A stretch of 64,000 nucleotides of DNA. Source: Amborella trichopoda (Eukaryota; Streptophyta; Magnoliopsida; Amborellales; Amborellaceae). Positions 35,862 through 42,669 of this stretch are shown here, piece by piece (within the stretch, counting starts at the first letter, position 1; each line of letters starts with the position of its first letter). The stretch lies in assembly GCF_000471905.2 (NCBI RefSeq), contig NW_006496825.1, positions 1,424,506-1,488,505 of the forward strand, in the 5' to 3' direction. The notes beneath the pieces were generated by a model. That model saw only the letters and a list, made by a program, of their open reading frames with translations, was not told where the DNA came from and did no database searches. The translations under genes were made by a program, and so were the position numbers.

Positions 35862-38800
35862 GANNNNNNNNNNNNNNNNNNNNNNNNNNNNNNNNNNNNN
35901 NNNNNNNNNNNNNNNNNNNNNNNNNNNNNNNNNNNNNNNNNNNNNNNNNNNNNNNNNNNNNNNNNNNNNNNNNNNNNNNNNNNNNNNNNNNNNNNNNNNN
36001 NNNNNNNNNNNNNNNNNNNNNNNNNNNNNNNNNNNNNNNNNNNNNNNNNNNNNNNNNNNNNNNNNNNNNNNNNNNNNNNNNNNNNNNNNNNNNNNNNNNN
36101 NNNNNNNNNNNNNNNNNNNNNNNNNNNNNNNNNNNNNNNNNNNNNNNNNNNNNNNNNNNNNNNNNNNNNNNNNNNNNNNNNNNNNNNNNNNNNNNNNNNN
36201 NNNNNNNNNNNNNNNNNNNNNNNNNNNNNNNNNNNNNNNNNNNNNNNNNNNNNNNNNNNNNNNNNNNNNNNNNNNNNNNNNNNNNNNNNNNNNNNNNNNN
36301 NNNNNNNNNNNNNNNNNNNNNNNNNNNNNNNNNNNNNNNNNNNNNNNNNNNNNNNNNNNNNNNNNNNNNNNNNNNNNNNNNNNNNNNNNNNNNNNNNNNN
36401 NNNNNNNNNNNNNNNNGATGGGCCCGGGCCAGCGACCTGGGTCGCCCCTCTAAAGAGAAGACGAGGGAGAGAGAGAGAGAGATTAGAGAAAGAGAGAGAG
36501 AAAGGAGGGGATGGGCCTGGGCCTGAGCTAGCGGCTTGGGCTGCCCTTCCATAGAGAAGACGAGAGAGAGAGATTAGAGAAAGAGAGAGAGAGCGGGGGG
36601 ATGGGCCCTGAGCAGCGGATTGGGCTGCCCCTCCAAAGAGAAGATGCGTGAAAGAGAGAAATTAGAGAAAAAGAGAGAAAGGAGGGGATAGGCCTCGGCC
36701 AGCGACTTGGGCTGCCTCTTCGTAGAGAAGACGAGAGAGAGAGAGAGAGAGAGAGTTGAGGGGACAGGCCCGGGCCTGGGCCGGGGCCTGGGCCAACGGC
36801 CTGGGGCGTCCCTCTAAAGAGAAGACGAGTGAGTGAGAGAGAGGGAGAGGGAGAGAGATAGAGAGAAAGAAAGAGAGTTTAGGAGAGACTAGAGAAAAGA
36901 GTTCGAGAGAGAAAGAGAGTTTGGGGAGAGAGAGTTCTAGAGGGAGAAAGAGAGAAAAAGGGAATTCGGGAGAGAGAAAGAGAGAAAGAAAGAGACTTCG
37001 AGAGAGAGAAAGAGAGTTCGAGAGAGAGAAAGAGAGAAAGAAAGAGAGTTTAGGAGGGAGAAAAGAGAGATAAAAGAGTTGGGAGAGAGAAAGGGAGAGA
37101 AAGAGAGTTCAGGAGGGAGAAAGAGCGAAAGAGTTTGGGGGAGAGAAAAAGAGAAAGAAAGAGAGTTCAGGAGGGAGAAAGAGAAAGAGAGTTCGAGAGA
37201 GAGAAAGAGTTAAGGACAGAGAAAAGAGAAATGAAATTGCAAGAGAGAGAGAAAGGATTGAATACCTAAGGGGCGAGCTTGTGCTCGGACTCAGTTGCTA
37301 GGCTTGGTGCCGGTCGCCTTGGAGTCCTTGAAGGGCTAGGGCCTTGAGGGGAAGGTTAGGTCCAATGGGTCAAGTGGGTTTTGTGTATGGGTTAGCTAAG
37401 GAGTATGAAGCCTTTTTGGGTTGGGTGGTATAGATTAAGGTAACTTAAAGGAGTAGGGTGGAGTAGGGATTATAATGATCTATGGGGTGTAGGTAGGAGT
37501 GGGAGTGGGGACTATAGTCTAGGGAGTATGGGTAGTTGGGAGTGGGGCCTATAGTCTAGGGAGTATGGGTAGTTGGGAGTGGGGCCTATAGTCTAGAGAG
37601 TATGGGTAGTTGGGAGTGGGGGCTTTGGGAGTTTGGAGTATGGGAGTGGGTAGTTCAAAAGGTAAACTATCAATGGGGTAAAATATTCTCTCTCCTCTCT
37701 CAATTTAAGAATGAAGGCACCTAAGGCAAAATCAAGCTAATGCACCTTGATTTTTCAATTATCTCTAACCTAGGGTTACAAATGAGCATAAAATATTTAT
37801 ATATCATCCTCTTGAAAGATGGATGGATGATAAAAGCAAAGGACATTGTCAACAATTAAAATTTATTGAATCAAAAAGTAAAATCCCGTTTAATTTTGCC
37901 CCTAGCCAGAATAGCAGTTCCATTTACCGAAACTGTGCCATTTGATTTTGAATTGCCTTACAAGGGCCATAACTTCTTTGTTTTAAGCCCAATCAAGCTC
38001 AAATTTCAGAGTATTATTTATCTCATCAACGTGCACGTTTTGATATATGGCATGGCTCGTGACAATCCCGAATCGAGAGAAATTGTAGAGAGAAGTAAGG
38101 TTTGAAAACTCATGTGTTGCAGAATTTTTCAAAGAAGAACCTCCTCCCGCTTGAATGGCCGTATCTAGGAACCCGGCATCAGATCGCCTCAAATGTGGGT
38201 CTATTGCGACCGCAATTCTGAGGGCTTCGATTTGAGGTATAATTTGTGCAAGATTGAGGACGGACGGACACAGTATTTCAAATTACAAGGCATATTTTTC
38301 GGCGACCGGAATCCTGTTTCTTGACAACTTCCCCAACTTAGAAAACCACGATCTGGAAACCAAATCAAGGAATTTTTATCACAAAATGACCGTGATGGTA
38401 TCTTCATCAATTTATGATGAAGAAATCAATCCGAAACATCATGAAACAATCAAAATCAAGCATCAAAGATCTCAAGTCTATGGTCTTTGGCTGGATTTTC
38501 AAAGTGGATCAAAAGACCCGATTCAAGACCGAAACCATACACTAAAAGGATCATCTCATCAAGCCCGTCGTTTCTACGTCATTATTTTCATCGGAAGATC
38601 GCTGAAAGCACCCGAAAATGGCCTTAAACCATTGCTATGGCTTATGAAACCTTTTTAGGAGCCATTTAAATAGTGTAAAACCTAAGATAAGCTAGGCCCA
38701 TAATGGTCCAAAAGTGTCCAAATGAGCTGAAATTAGTATTCGGGGGTTTTTGGGCTTTCTGGATCCAATGGCGGTGGTCTGATGCTCATCTGAGACCTCA

Positions 38801-41800
38801 GCAATATAGTTCTAGTTAAGACGTATTTTTCAACATGATAGGGAGCGGTGCTGCGAAATGTAAATTTCATCCTGATCTGCTTTATCTTGATCGGATTGGG
38901 ACGAAACTTGGTGGGCACTCTTAAAACACCAGATGCCACCCTTTCAAGATTTTTGAGGCCTATGAGACATCTTTTCAAATTCACTCAAAATTTGGCTAAT
39001 TCAATCAATGCTCCCGTAGTCGGCAGGCATTTTTGGTTCCCACAGGACTAGTTTGTGATTGGCTCCTTCGTTATTTGTATCGGGGATACAAGTGAGTTAA
39101 AAAATATCTTACAAGTACAACTTAACTGTCAAGAAAAAAAATTGAAAATATGAAATGCTGTTCTTTATCACATGGTTAGTTTTGTTTAATATTGACTTAA
39201 GGTCTCAGAGGAAAATAATGCTAAACTTGAGACAATCGTATCCAATCGCAGTGAAAGTATTCCCTTCATAAATTCTAAGAGGTACTTTTAGAACCGGTTT
39301 CCATCTTGCTATGACCAATGATACAAGGATGGGACTGGATGGGCTTGTCTGACATGTTGGACTGGGAATCCATCTTTGGACCGTCTTTCCTCAAGTGGTG
39401 CCTATAACCAAGGGAAAAGTATCCTATACTCTCCATGAGTATATCCTCTACTAGTTCAGTGTGAAGCTTCACCATAAGGTACCCTTATTTTTCAAACCCC
39501 TTTTCTTCATACGCAGCAGTTCCCATTTTCTGACTGTGTTGAAGGAACACTAGATTAATCCTGATTCATTGTTTCACCTGTCTGGTTCTGTTTTTCTTCT
39601 ATTAAATATTATCCTAACTCTCAACATGTGGAATAATGCTTATGGTGGTCATTCATCCAAGATTCGAATAAGCCTTGCTGACCCATGACAAGACTTGCTG
39701 ACTGATGACATATGAACAAAGTGCTTTCAGATAAATATCTGGAGACATAGTCTCAGGAATAAACAAAGTTTTTGTTTTGGATATTTTTCTTCTGCCCCTT
39801 GTTGTATGAGGGATAATTCCTCATCTGTTGAAGAAGAAGAAAAATTAAGCAAGAAAGAAATTTGGGACTTTTAATGGTTTGTTTATTAAATGTTTCCACA
39901 TACAAACTAGAGATCCCATTTATCTTTTATATTAATTAAATGCCATGAAATTATGGTAGTGGAGATCCTTTCCCAACTTGTAAGATTCAATGGCTGAAAA
40001 AAGAATTGTTGCGTGCCATTTTTCTACATAAAAAAAAAAAATGTTTTCTTAGATAAAAATGACAAATTTGCCCCCCTTCAGTGTACTGAACTGCAGTTTT
40101 CTTTGGCAGTGTCTCAATACATATGGCTGATGGTTAGAAATAACTATATTTGCCTCCCTTACTTTCCTAAGCAGTTGGGTGAAATGATGATCTTTCTCCA
40201 CCCATATCACAAACTGATATTTGACAACAACATGAGAAACCAGTCACTTTTTCAACCATTATATGATATATGTTAGTTGTTAGTTATGGATTGTCTATGC
40301 CTTAATTTCATATATGGTTTTTCGTAATTTGCATATGGCAGCAGGTTAATACACAAACCTGTAAGAACCCATAATTTGCGACTTGCAGTTGTAAGATCAG
40401 CATATTTCCATCTGTAGATGAGCTCCAAGAACATCACTCCTCCCATACTGGGCCCTAAAATTCAAATTAATTCCAATCAGGACTTTTGAGGATGTTCATG
40501 CCTCTTTACGTGCCTTCTTTTGGTCTTTTATGTATAATATGCGTCATTTGGTCTGTTTCTTGCAATTCCTATTGCTTTCGTATAGATCCATGTAATAGGA
40601 TTGTGTCAATATATAGAATTTGGAAGTACTGAGCTAAAGAGTAAACTGCATCACTGTTTTTTCTTTTTGCCCAGTTATCAAGTCACATGAAAGATTATTT
40701 GACCAGGACTGGACCAGCTAGTTCAGACTGGGGACCAGCCAACCTCTAACTCTTCCAGTCAGGTTTGCCCCCCTGGACTAGGATGTTAGTCCACTGGTTC
40801 GAGACTGACCTTGTTGGTCCCAATAGCCCTGTGGATTTAGTTTTCCACTGCTTTTTTGTTTTTTTATTCATTTTCGCACATTTTTAGGTGGTTCTTTTGG
40901 TCTTTCTAGATTTTCCTAGATTGGTCTTTTGGCTTAGAAGGATGGGTTTTAGTGTTTTAAAAATCTATTTCTTAGAGAGGGAAATAATTGGGCAAATTTT
41001 CTCTCCCTCTCTCTACCCAAAATACTACAATCCTAGGTCTATTTTTCCGGCCACTTTCATCTAAGATTCTTGCCATCAACCCACCCATTTGAAGTCCCAA
41101 GTAAATATATTAAACTTTTTTTTTTAATGATTAGAAAATGATAGAACAAAGTTTTTGGTTTTTTATGGTTTTTCTATAAATAAGTTTTTCTTTTCAAATA
41201 GATGCAAAATAATGTTTCTTTTGTTGATTTTAATGGTTGTTTTGTCATTATTAAGTTTGTGGTTGTATATTTTTGCTTTTTAGGAAGCCTTATATGCATG
41301 TTTAAAAAATAAATACTAATTTTTGCTTGGTTTTTCATTTTCCTTATCTTTTTTTTTTGTTCAAGGTGTTAGGTGTTAAAATAAGGCCCAGTTTAATTCT
41401 TTAATAAACTATGGAGCATAGAAGAACACTTATCCCTGATACATTTTACTTCATTTTCAGTTTTTGGCTATTTTTTTGTTTAATACTTTAATGAAACTAT
41501 AGAGTATAGAAAATAGTTGGCTATTTATCCTTGTAGTTTTGTGCCTTTCAATGGACGGAGATTTGGAGATGTGGAGTTTATGAACTTGTGGAGTTTGACC
41601 TTGTTTGATATATTTTTGTTTTTCCCCAAGTTATATTTTTATTTTTGCTGCTTCCTATTTTTTTATTTTATTTTTTAAATCCTATATTTTACGGGTCTTT
41701 TTATATTTTTCTACTTCTTCATTTTTTACCATTTCTTTTTAGATGTGTGACAGGTCGAACTAGTGAACCAGGCCGGATCGGACGGTCTGACTGGACCGTT

Positions 41801-42669
41801 GCCCTCACCTATTCAGCCTCTGGTCTGGTTCTGATAACACGGGTCACATGATTTATACTGATATATTTACTCAAAAATTATTTGTCAAAATTCTAGAGAA
41901 GAATTGTGATCAATTCAGCTGTTCCTTTCGCTTCCTGAATTGCTATTTGTCACCACTTAATAACAGGTACTTCTTAACTGATACCGTGCTTGAAGACGTC
42001 ATTTTTGGTTGGCCAAAGCACAGTGGGGGCTTACCGCTGAGACAACAACTAGCTTCAAGGCTTCAAACTGCTATTCATTCAGTATGTAGCTCTTTCAACA
42101 GCGTGTTATATTACTATAAAACCTGCAAATATGTAGTTGTAGCTGTTCCATATTGCAAATTTCTTTTCATGCCAGTAATTTACGTTGATTATGCATTATA
42201 GGACATGGGATTATGAAGCATGCTTTCTAGACTTGTATTTAAATTATTCTCATCCTTTATGTAATTGTGAAACTCAGTATAGCTGTTCTCTTGTGCACTT
42301 GAACACCTAGATATGTTTAATCTTATCCACCCCTCTCATAGTTTCATGAGTACTAAATGCTTTATTTTTGCTGTACAGGCACTAATATAATTCACATGTT
42401 AGGTTGGATTGATTGGGATTTCCATGGAAAAAGATCCACAATTTCTGAGTGGTGGTTTCAAAGGACATCTTGCACTTGCAGTTCAATTAGTATGATTATA
42501 TTTGGAATAATACCTAAAGGCTTTCAGCTTACATTGTTCAATGATTTGGCATGCTAAATTTGGTATGATTTTTCCATATGTAGATTTTGTAAATATGATA
42601 TTTATTTTATGCCCTGTCAGGTACGCATGCCAGATTTATTGCTGCTAGATGAGCCCCTTGCTGGTCTTG
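17716..42669 (+). CDS. ABCI11: ABCI11 (NAP14), plastid ABC/ECF-type ATPase; eight exons, 3' end outside window
   Basis: Joined exons: 17716-17798, 17879-17932, 21665-21744, 30053-30104, 30200-30333, 41967-42081, 42403-42489 and 42621-42669, about 218 codons. Known family role: stromal ATPase which, with ABCI10 and membrane partner ABCI12, forms an ECF-like module in chloroplast metal homeostasis. Seen here: a Ser/Arg-rich transit-like N-terminus, YRPPGTQ (about residues 52-58), Walker A GRSGSGKTT (79-87), Q-loop glutamine (131), signature LSGGFKGHLALA (188-199) and Walker B LLLLDEPLAGL. The Walker A exon onward joins in phase with GT-AG introns. The last roughly 60 residues, including the H-loop, lie beyond the window. 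Odd points: very large TE-filled introns, one base apparently missing at the exon 2/3 junction, and two changed residues after LSGG. Confidence 0.9.
17879..17932 (+). CDS. ABCI11: ABCI11 exon 2
   Basis: It completes the split serine codon, then reads GFRNFNKLRIKSDHMSFE. The last residues (D-x-x-S-F-E) are what I recall preceding the V-R-D-V/Y-R-P-P-G block in ABCI11 orthologues. The glutamate codon GAG is followed at once by TAA, so an intron must begin here. The only GT overlaps the glutamate codon (ttttga|gtaaat), leaving the exon one base short for exon 3. Confidence 0.6.
17934..19059. other. ABCI11 intron 2, left part
   Basis: Intronic. A GC-richer patch at about 18,480-18,680 (with ccggccccgtactcgacctc) stands out from the AT-rich intron and may be an old TE piece. 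Three short overlapping ORFs on it have no family resemblance. Confidence 0.4.
19060..19375 (-). mobile_element. Nuclear insertion of mitochondrial DNA (NUMT) from the rps3 locus
   Basis: On the minus strand this holds the first exon of mitochondrial rps3 followed by sequence I take to be its group II intron. The unusual GC-rich composition relative to neighbours supports an organelle origin. The right boundary is just past the start codon. The left boundary is approximate. It lies inside ABCI11 intron 2, antisense to the gene. Confidence 0.75.
19300..19373 (-). pseudogene. rps3: Mitochondrial rps3 exon 1 copy
   Basis: The frame opens MAQKGNPISVSLYLNRSS and continues PSRFNE, closely matching the N-terminus of plant mitochondrial ribosomal protein S3 (MARKGNPISVRLDLNRSS is the usual start as I recall it). 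Known plant mitochondrial rps3 has a first exon of about 74 bp before a group II intron, and the resemblance to exon ends at about that length. Differences such as R to Q and R to S fit decay after transfer, though editing sites cannot be excluded. Without exon 2 it cannot encode S3. Confidence 0.8.
19826..20203. mobile_element. MITE-like element family 1, copy 3 (best preserved)
   Basis: The left end carries ataagggtgaggccctaaac and the right end, read in reverse complement, ataagactgaggccctaaac. The inverted repeat extends imperfectly over about 40 bp. The 378-bp element has no transposase. The interior aligns with copies at 389-720 and 1,654-2,000. It lies in ABCI11 intron 2. Confidence 0.8.
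20215..20800 (-). mobile_element. LINE-2: 3'-end fragment with RNase H remnant
   Basis: Minus-strand translation gives AELKLFDQSWGSPLAVERDS, then KNVMNWSNRMSTFPWSLEQI. This matches the RNase H block of LINE-5 and LINE-3 in this window (E-x-LKLFDNSWG, VQGDSNNVIFWA). Only the 3' part is present. It ends about 860 bp before ABCI11 exon 3. Confidence 0.8.
20801..21664. other. ABCI11 intron 2, right part
   Basis: Mostly AT-rich intron. A patch at about 21,250-21,480 has repeated ctcgg/gtctgag-type words at both ends in roughly inverted orientation and may be a decayed MITE. No coding signal before exon 3. Confidence 0.4.
21665..21744 (+). CDS. ABCI11: ABCI11 exon 3
   Basis: Reads VKDVNYRPPGTQ then HNLLNEVSLSLPEK, the strongly conserved start of the mature ABCI11 ATPase domain. 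The acceptor is ttgttgaag and the donor is aaaag|gtcatt. It ends two bases into a serine codon completed by exon 4. An in-frame TGA at 21,647-21,649 rules out an upstream extension. Confidence 0.92.
21745..22654. other. ABCI11 intron 3, left part
   Basis: AT-rich intron sequence. Short ORFs on both strands have no family resemblance. Nothing further recognised. Confidence 0.5.
22851..23171 (-). pseudogene. LINE-3 RNase H
   Basis: The frame includes SMEAEAVALLEGLKLIQ, ITVEGDSKNTIFWA and WWEGNKEANALAKE. These fit the plant LINE RNase H pattern, with the E of EAEA, the D of EGDS and the final N-x-x-AD/AN-LAK block. The N-terminal DG part lies in another frame upstream. The final motif has N where D is usual (EANALAK). 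Confidence 0.88.
23056..23685 (-). pseudogene. LINE-3 zinc-binding RT C-terminal region
   Basis: A 209-codon frame contains LTVDQLQRKGIPLPNRCVLC and then HLILHCPM. This is the zf-RVT pattern (T-D-L--RG, C-x-x-C, H--LHC). The first part of the frame is the approach to that module. The distal part shadows the RNase H frame. Confidence 0.85.
23711..24418 (-). pseudogene. LINE-3 region between RT and zinc module
   Basis: Two frame pieces cover this part. At 24,418-24,224: WKARFLSQGGKLTLVKATLA then NIPVYQMSLFHM and RRFFWSE, the conserved block after the RT palm (W----LS-GG+--L---VL--IP-Y-MS). At 23,977-23,711: IRFHPIAGSRILFWKYLWLG, the next conserved block (I--G---FW-D-W). Confidence 0.87.
24456..25080 (-). 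pseudogene. LINE-3 reverse transcriptase palm
   Basis: One frame (25,080-24,781) reads IVVKLDWEKACDHVDWDLL, MGFSIRWRTWI, FSILINRSPKGLF and GLREGDPL. The next (24,779-24,456) reads HLQYADDTLVFCNA and LGLQGERFSLQIP. The catalytic YADD is intact. In the first catalytic block the usual EKAYDHV reads EKACDHV, keeping the aspartate. A frameshift and stop separate the two frames. Confidence 0.92.
25084..25684 (-). pseudogene. LINE-3 reverse transcriptase N-terminal part
   Basis: Pieces read VGDLNTRFFHMTANCRCRDN at 25,680-25,610, and LITLIPKVEGATQLIDFHPI, SLVNSTYKIIAKVSASRLKE and QSVFIKDH at 25,314-25,084. These match the -GD-NT+FFH, L-LIPK, FRPISL-N--YKI-AK and NQ-AFVKGR blocks. The GPDGF block lies between them in a broken frame. 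Confidence 0.88.
25780..26400 (-). pseudogene. LINE-3 endonuclease
   Basis: The 26,280-25,927 frame contains ESRGIWVIWNP, FSIVYRPNLDTYRTLFWDEL and IWCIGGDFKNPLYS. This matches the plant L1 endonuclease region (G-SGG--+-W, F--VY-P-----R--FW-EL, GGDFN). The catalytic asparagine of GDFN reads lysine here, which would inactivate the enzyme. The N-terminal EN block was not placed. Confidence 0.82.
26520..28900 (-). pseudogene. LINE-3 ORF1 (DUF4283-like, proline-rich tail)
   Basis: Around 28,700-28,400 the minus strand reads TFKDIRNACSSFVEVHW, then SLRLTFDVLD and IPPFLWLEVVGA. This resembles the distal part of the DUF4283 domain of plant L1 ORF1 proteins. The remainder (open frames 28,164-27,586 and 27,491-26,520) is proline-, serine- and leucine-rich, as ORF1 linkers often are. 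Frames are broken. The high GC of this part explains many long overlapping ORFs on the other strand. Confidence 0.7.
28931..30052. other. ABCI11 intron 3, right part
   Basis: AT-rich intron. A patch at about 29,440-29,560 is dense in gatc-containing words (gatcaagatccc, gatcccatggagatccc) and may be a small decayed element. Otherwise nothing recognised. Confidence 0.45.
30053..30104 (+). CDS. ABCI11: ABCI11 exon 4 (Walker A)
   Basis: This 52-bp exon encodes LGLIYGRSGSGKTTHLQ, with the Walker A P-loop that binds the ATP phosphates. The acceptor is tctactgcag and the donor is gcag|gttgct. The residue after GKTT is histidine, where I expect leucine in the family. It is separated from exon 3 by 8.3 kb of TE-rich intron but from exon 5 by only 95 bp. 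Confidence 0.95.
30200..30333 (+). CDS. ABCI11: ABCI11 exon 5 (Q-loop)
   Basis: Reads ILAGLSKPTSGFI, a variable linker with YGNDGQP, then KKVGIVFQFSER across the next junction. The glutamine in FQF is the Q-loop residue that contacts the catalytic magnesium and couples to the membrane partner. The acceptor is ttttcctag and the donor is gagag|gtacaa. The phase matches exon 6. Confidence 0.95.
30334..30504. other. Start of ABCI11 intron 5
   Basis: Ordinary intron sequence between exon 5 and the GC-rich repeat composite. Confidence 0.5.
30985..31215 (+). repeat. Module A, copy 1
   Basis: Contains cctttcggcgccaactcctc, gatgccttgaggatcgaata and cctcctaagagcagt, in the same order as at 34,800-35,005. 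It is followed by a GA-rich run in both copies. Confidence 0.8.
31225..31660 (+). repeat. Module C, copy 1 (inverted relative to 38,690-39,112)
   Basis: Contains acttgtgtccccgatgcgaa, atgcctgtggactacgg and accaccgccattggatc. The reverse complement of 38,690-39,112 carries acttgtatccccgatacaaa, atgcctgccgactacgg and accaccgccattggatc in the same order. Confidence 0.75.
31661..32640 (+). repeat. Module B, copy 1
   Basis: Its left part matches 37,880-38,170 in direct orientation: shared landmarks include the agtttcca/gaaactgtg stretch, atcaagctcaaatttt and aatggcc. Several ORFs of 60-104 codons occur but have no family resemblance and are not conserved as frames in the second copy. Confidence 0.65.
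32690..32920 (+). repeat. CT-rich tract
   Basis: About 230 bp almost wholly of c and t (tctttcctttctc type). It leads directly into the 40-bp array. On the other strand it reads as an Arg/Glu/Lys-rich frame, which is an artefact. Confidence 0.9.
32921..33480. repeat. Minisatellite: 14 units of exactly 40 bp
   Basis: Units start every 40 bp from 32,921 to 33,441 with no insertions or deletions and only point differences. Each has ctggcacggcagtgtccacc followed by gccgagcacgacatttctgt or close variants. Because 40 is not a multiple of three, all frames cycle through the unit, and long repeat-containing ORFs arise on both strands. No spacers are present, so it is not a CRISPR array. Confidence 0.95.
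33481..33598 (+). repeat. CT-rich tract between minisatellites
   Basis: Pyrimidine-rich run of the same kind as at 32,690, ending near 33,560. Confidence 0.8.
33599..33903. repeat. Minisatellite: about 18 units of 17 bp
   Basis: A degenerate 17-bp unit of the form gccgtgccagtctagcc repeats head to tail. The last eight units are clean 17-mers; earlier ones include small indels. It is GC-rich and sits directly between CT-rich tracts. Confidence 0.88.
33904..34345 (+). repeat. CT-rich tract with short internal duplication
   Basis: Pyrimidine-rich. The stretch ccctttggaaggtttaacga near 33,961 recurs as ccttttggaaggtttagcga near 34,062, and a third, weaker copy follows near 34,160. No coding support. 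Confidence 0.8.
34346..34799 (+). other. Mixed-composition linker in the intron 5 composite
   Basis: Resembles 30,510-30,800 in places (gcgagcagcc and gagatc-rich words), so it is probably another diverged copy of the same element's edge. No ORF of note. Confidence 0.4.
34800..35305 (+). repeat. Module A, copies 2 and 3
   Basis: Copy 2 (34,800-35,005) repeats the landmarks of 30,985-31,215. A shorter unit follows twice (about 35,131 and 35,268), each with gaaggtttagtac and gtgggacaagcccaaaac. Confidence 0.8.
35306..35745 (+). repeat. GA-rich tract with irregular repeats
   Basis: Purine-rich; words such as agattcaagggagagaga and tttaagagaga recur at irregular spacing. No coding support. Confidence 0.85.
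35780..36840 (+). repeat. Tandem array, unit about 75-100 bp, broken by an assembly gap
   Basis: Each unit has a GC-rich head (gatgggcccgggccagcgac type, then gggctgcccct) and a GA tail (aagacgagagagaga). Five heads follow the gap (near 36,417, 36,510, 36,600, 36,688 and 36,763) and one related head (ggcagcttgggccgccct) precedes it. Confidence 0.85.
35864..36416. other. Assembly gap (553 N)
   Basis: Run of N inside the array. True length is unknown. Any ORF drawn across it is meaningless. Confidence 1.
36841..37265 (+). repeat. GA-rich tract
   Basis: Purine-rich run of gagagaaagagag words with interspersed ttcgag/tttggg breaks at roughly 30-60 bp spacing. Confidence 0.9.
37501..37622 (+). 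repeat. Minisatellite: three 37-bp units plus a partial
   Basis: Units at 37,501, 37,538 and 37,575 read gggagtgggg, then ctatagtctagggagtatgg and gtagtt, with one or two substitutions. A partial fourth follows. Confidence 0.92.
37880..38640 (+). repeat. Module B, copy 2 (diverged)
   Basis: Direct-orientation relative of 31,661-32,000 with landmarks agttcca/gaaactgtgcc, caatcaagctcaaatttcag, atggcatggctcgtga and aatggcc. A 134-codon ORF on it (38,254-38,658) has no family resemblance. Confidence 0.65.
38690..39112 (-). repeat. Module C, copy 2 (inverted)
   Basis: Reverse complement matches 31,225-31,660 in order over most of its length, at clearly reduced identity. This places oppositely oriented copies about 7 kb apart in the same intron. 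Confidence 0.75.
39113..40685. other. ABCI11 intron 5, right part
   Basis: AT-rich intron. No domain, RNA gene or clear repeat was recognised. Short ORFs appear to be chance. Confidence 0.5.
40686..41850. mobile_element. Possible non-autonomous TIR transposon
   Basis: The left end is rich in gaccaggactggaccagcta words. The right end holds gaaccaggccggatcgg, gactggaccgt and tctggtctggttctgataac, roughly its reverse complement. The middle is AT/CT-rich and non-coding. It ends about 115 bp before exon 6. Terminal similarity is low, so this is tentative. Confidence 0.4.
41967..42081 (+). CDS. ABCI11: ABCI11 exon 6
   Basis: Completes the split arginine and reads YFLTDTVLEDVIFGWPKH followed by LRQQLASRLQTAIHS. 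This matches the helical subdomain of ABCI11 (family pattern RFF-ADNVLDE-TFGWPR). The acceptor is aataacag and the donor is tca|gtatgt. The intron before it is 11.6 kb and contains the assembly gap. Confidence 0.95.
42403..42489 (+). CDS. ABCI11: ABCI11 exon 7 (ABC signature)
   Basis: Reads VGLIGISMEKDPQFLSGG then FKGHLALAVQL. LSGG is the ABC signature that completes the ATP site across the dimer. The two positions before LALA are glycine-histidine, where I recall two arginines in orthologues. The acceptor is cacatgttag and the donor is tta|gtatga. It is a whole-codon exon of 29 residues. Confidence 0.95.
42621..42669 (+). CDS. ABCI11: ABCI11 exon 8 (Walker B)
   Basis: Reads VRMPDLLLLDEPLAGL plus one base. 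Walker B aspartate and catalytic glutamate (LLLLDE) are intact. The acceptor is ccctgtcag and the donor is cttg|gtaata. The split codon should be the first base of the aspartate in the family's LDWKAR block; no matching next exon was found up to 64,000. Confidence 0.95.

Larger units (their letters stand above)
30505..39115. mobile_element. Composite of diverged LTR-like modules and low-complexity tracts
   Basis: No transposon protein domain was recognised, but sequence modules recur. Module A (30,985-31,215; 34,800-35,005; shorter at 35,131-35,305) shares cctaggaggaatcaa and gatgccttgaggatcgaata. Module B (31,640-32,000) is matched in direct orientation by 37,880-38,170. Module C (31,225-31,660) is matched in inverted orientation by 38,690-39,112, sharing ccaccgccattggatc. 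CT-rich, GA-rich and minisatellite tracts lie between. I infer nested non-autonomous LTR-type elements; boundaries are unknown. Confidence 0.6.

Noticed and set aside
35740-36552. 270- and 242-codon ORFs across the gap
   Set aside because: Most of their length is undetermined bases; the rest is GA/CT simple sequence.
38254-38658. 134-codon ORF in module B copy 2
   Set aside because: The frame is not conserved in the related copy at 31.7-32.4 kb, and no family resemblance is seen.
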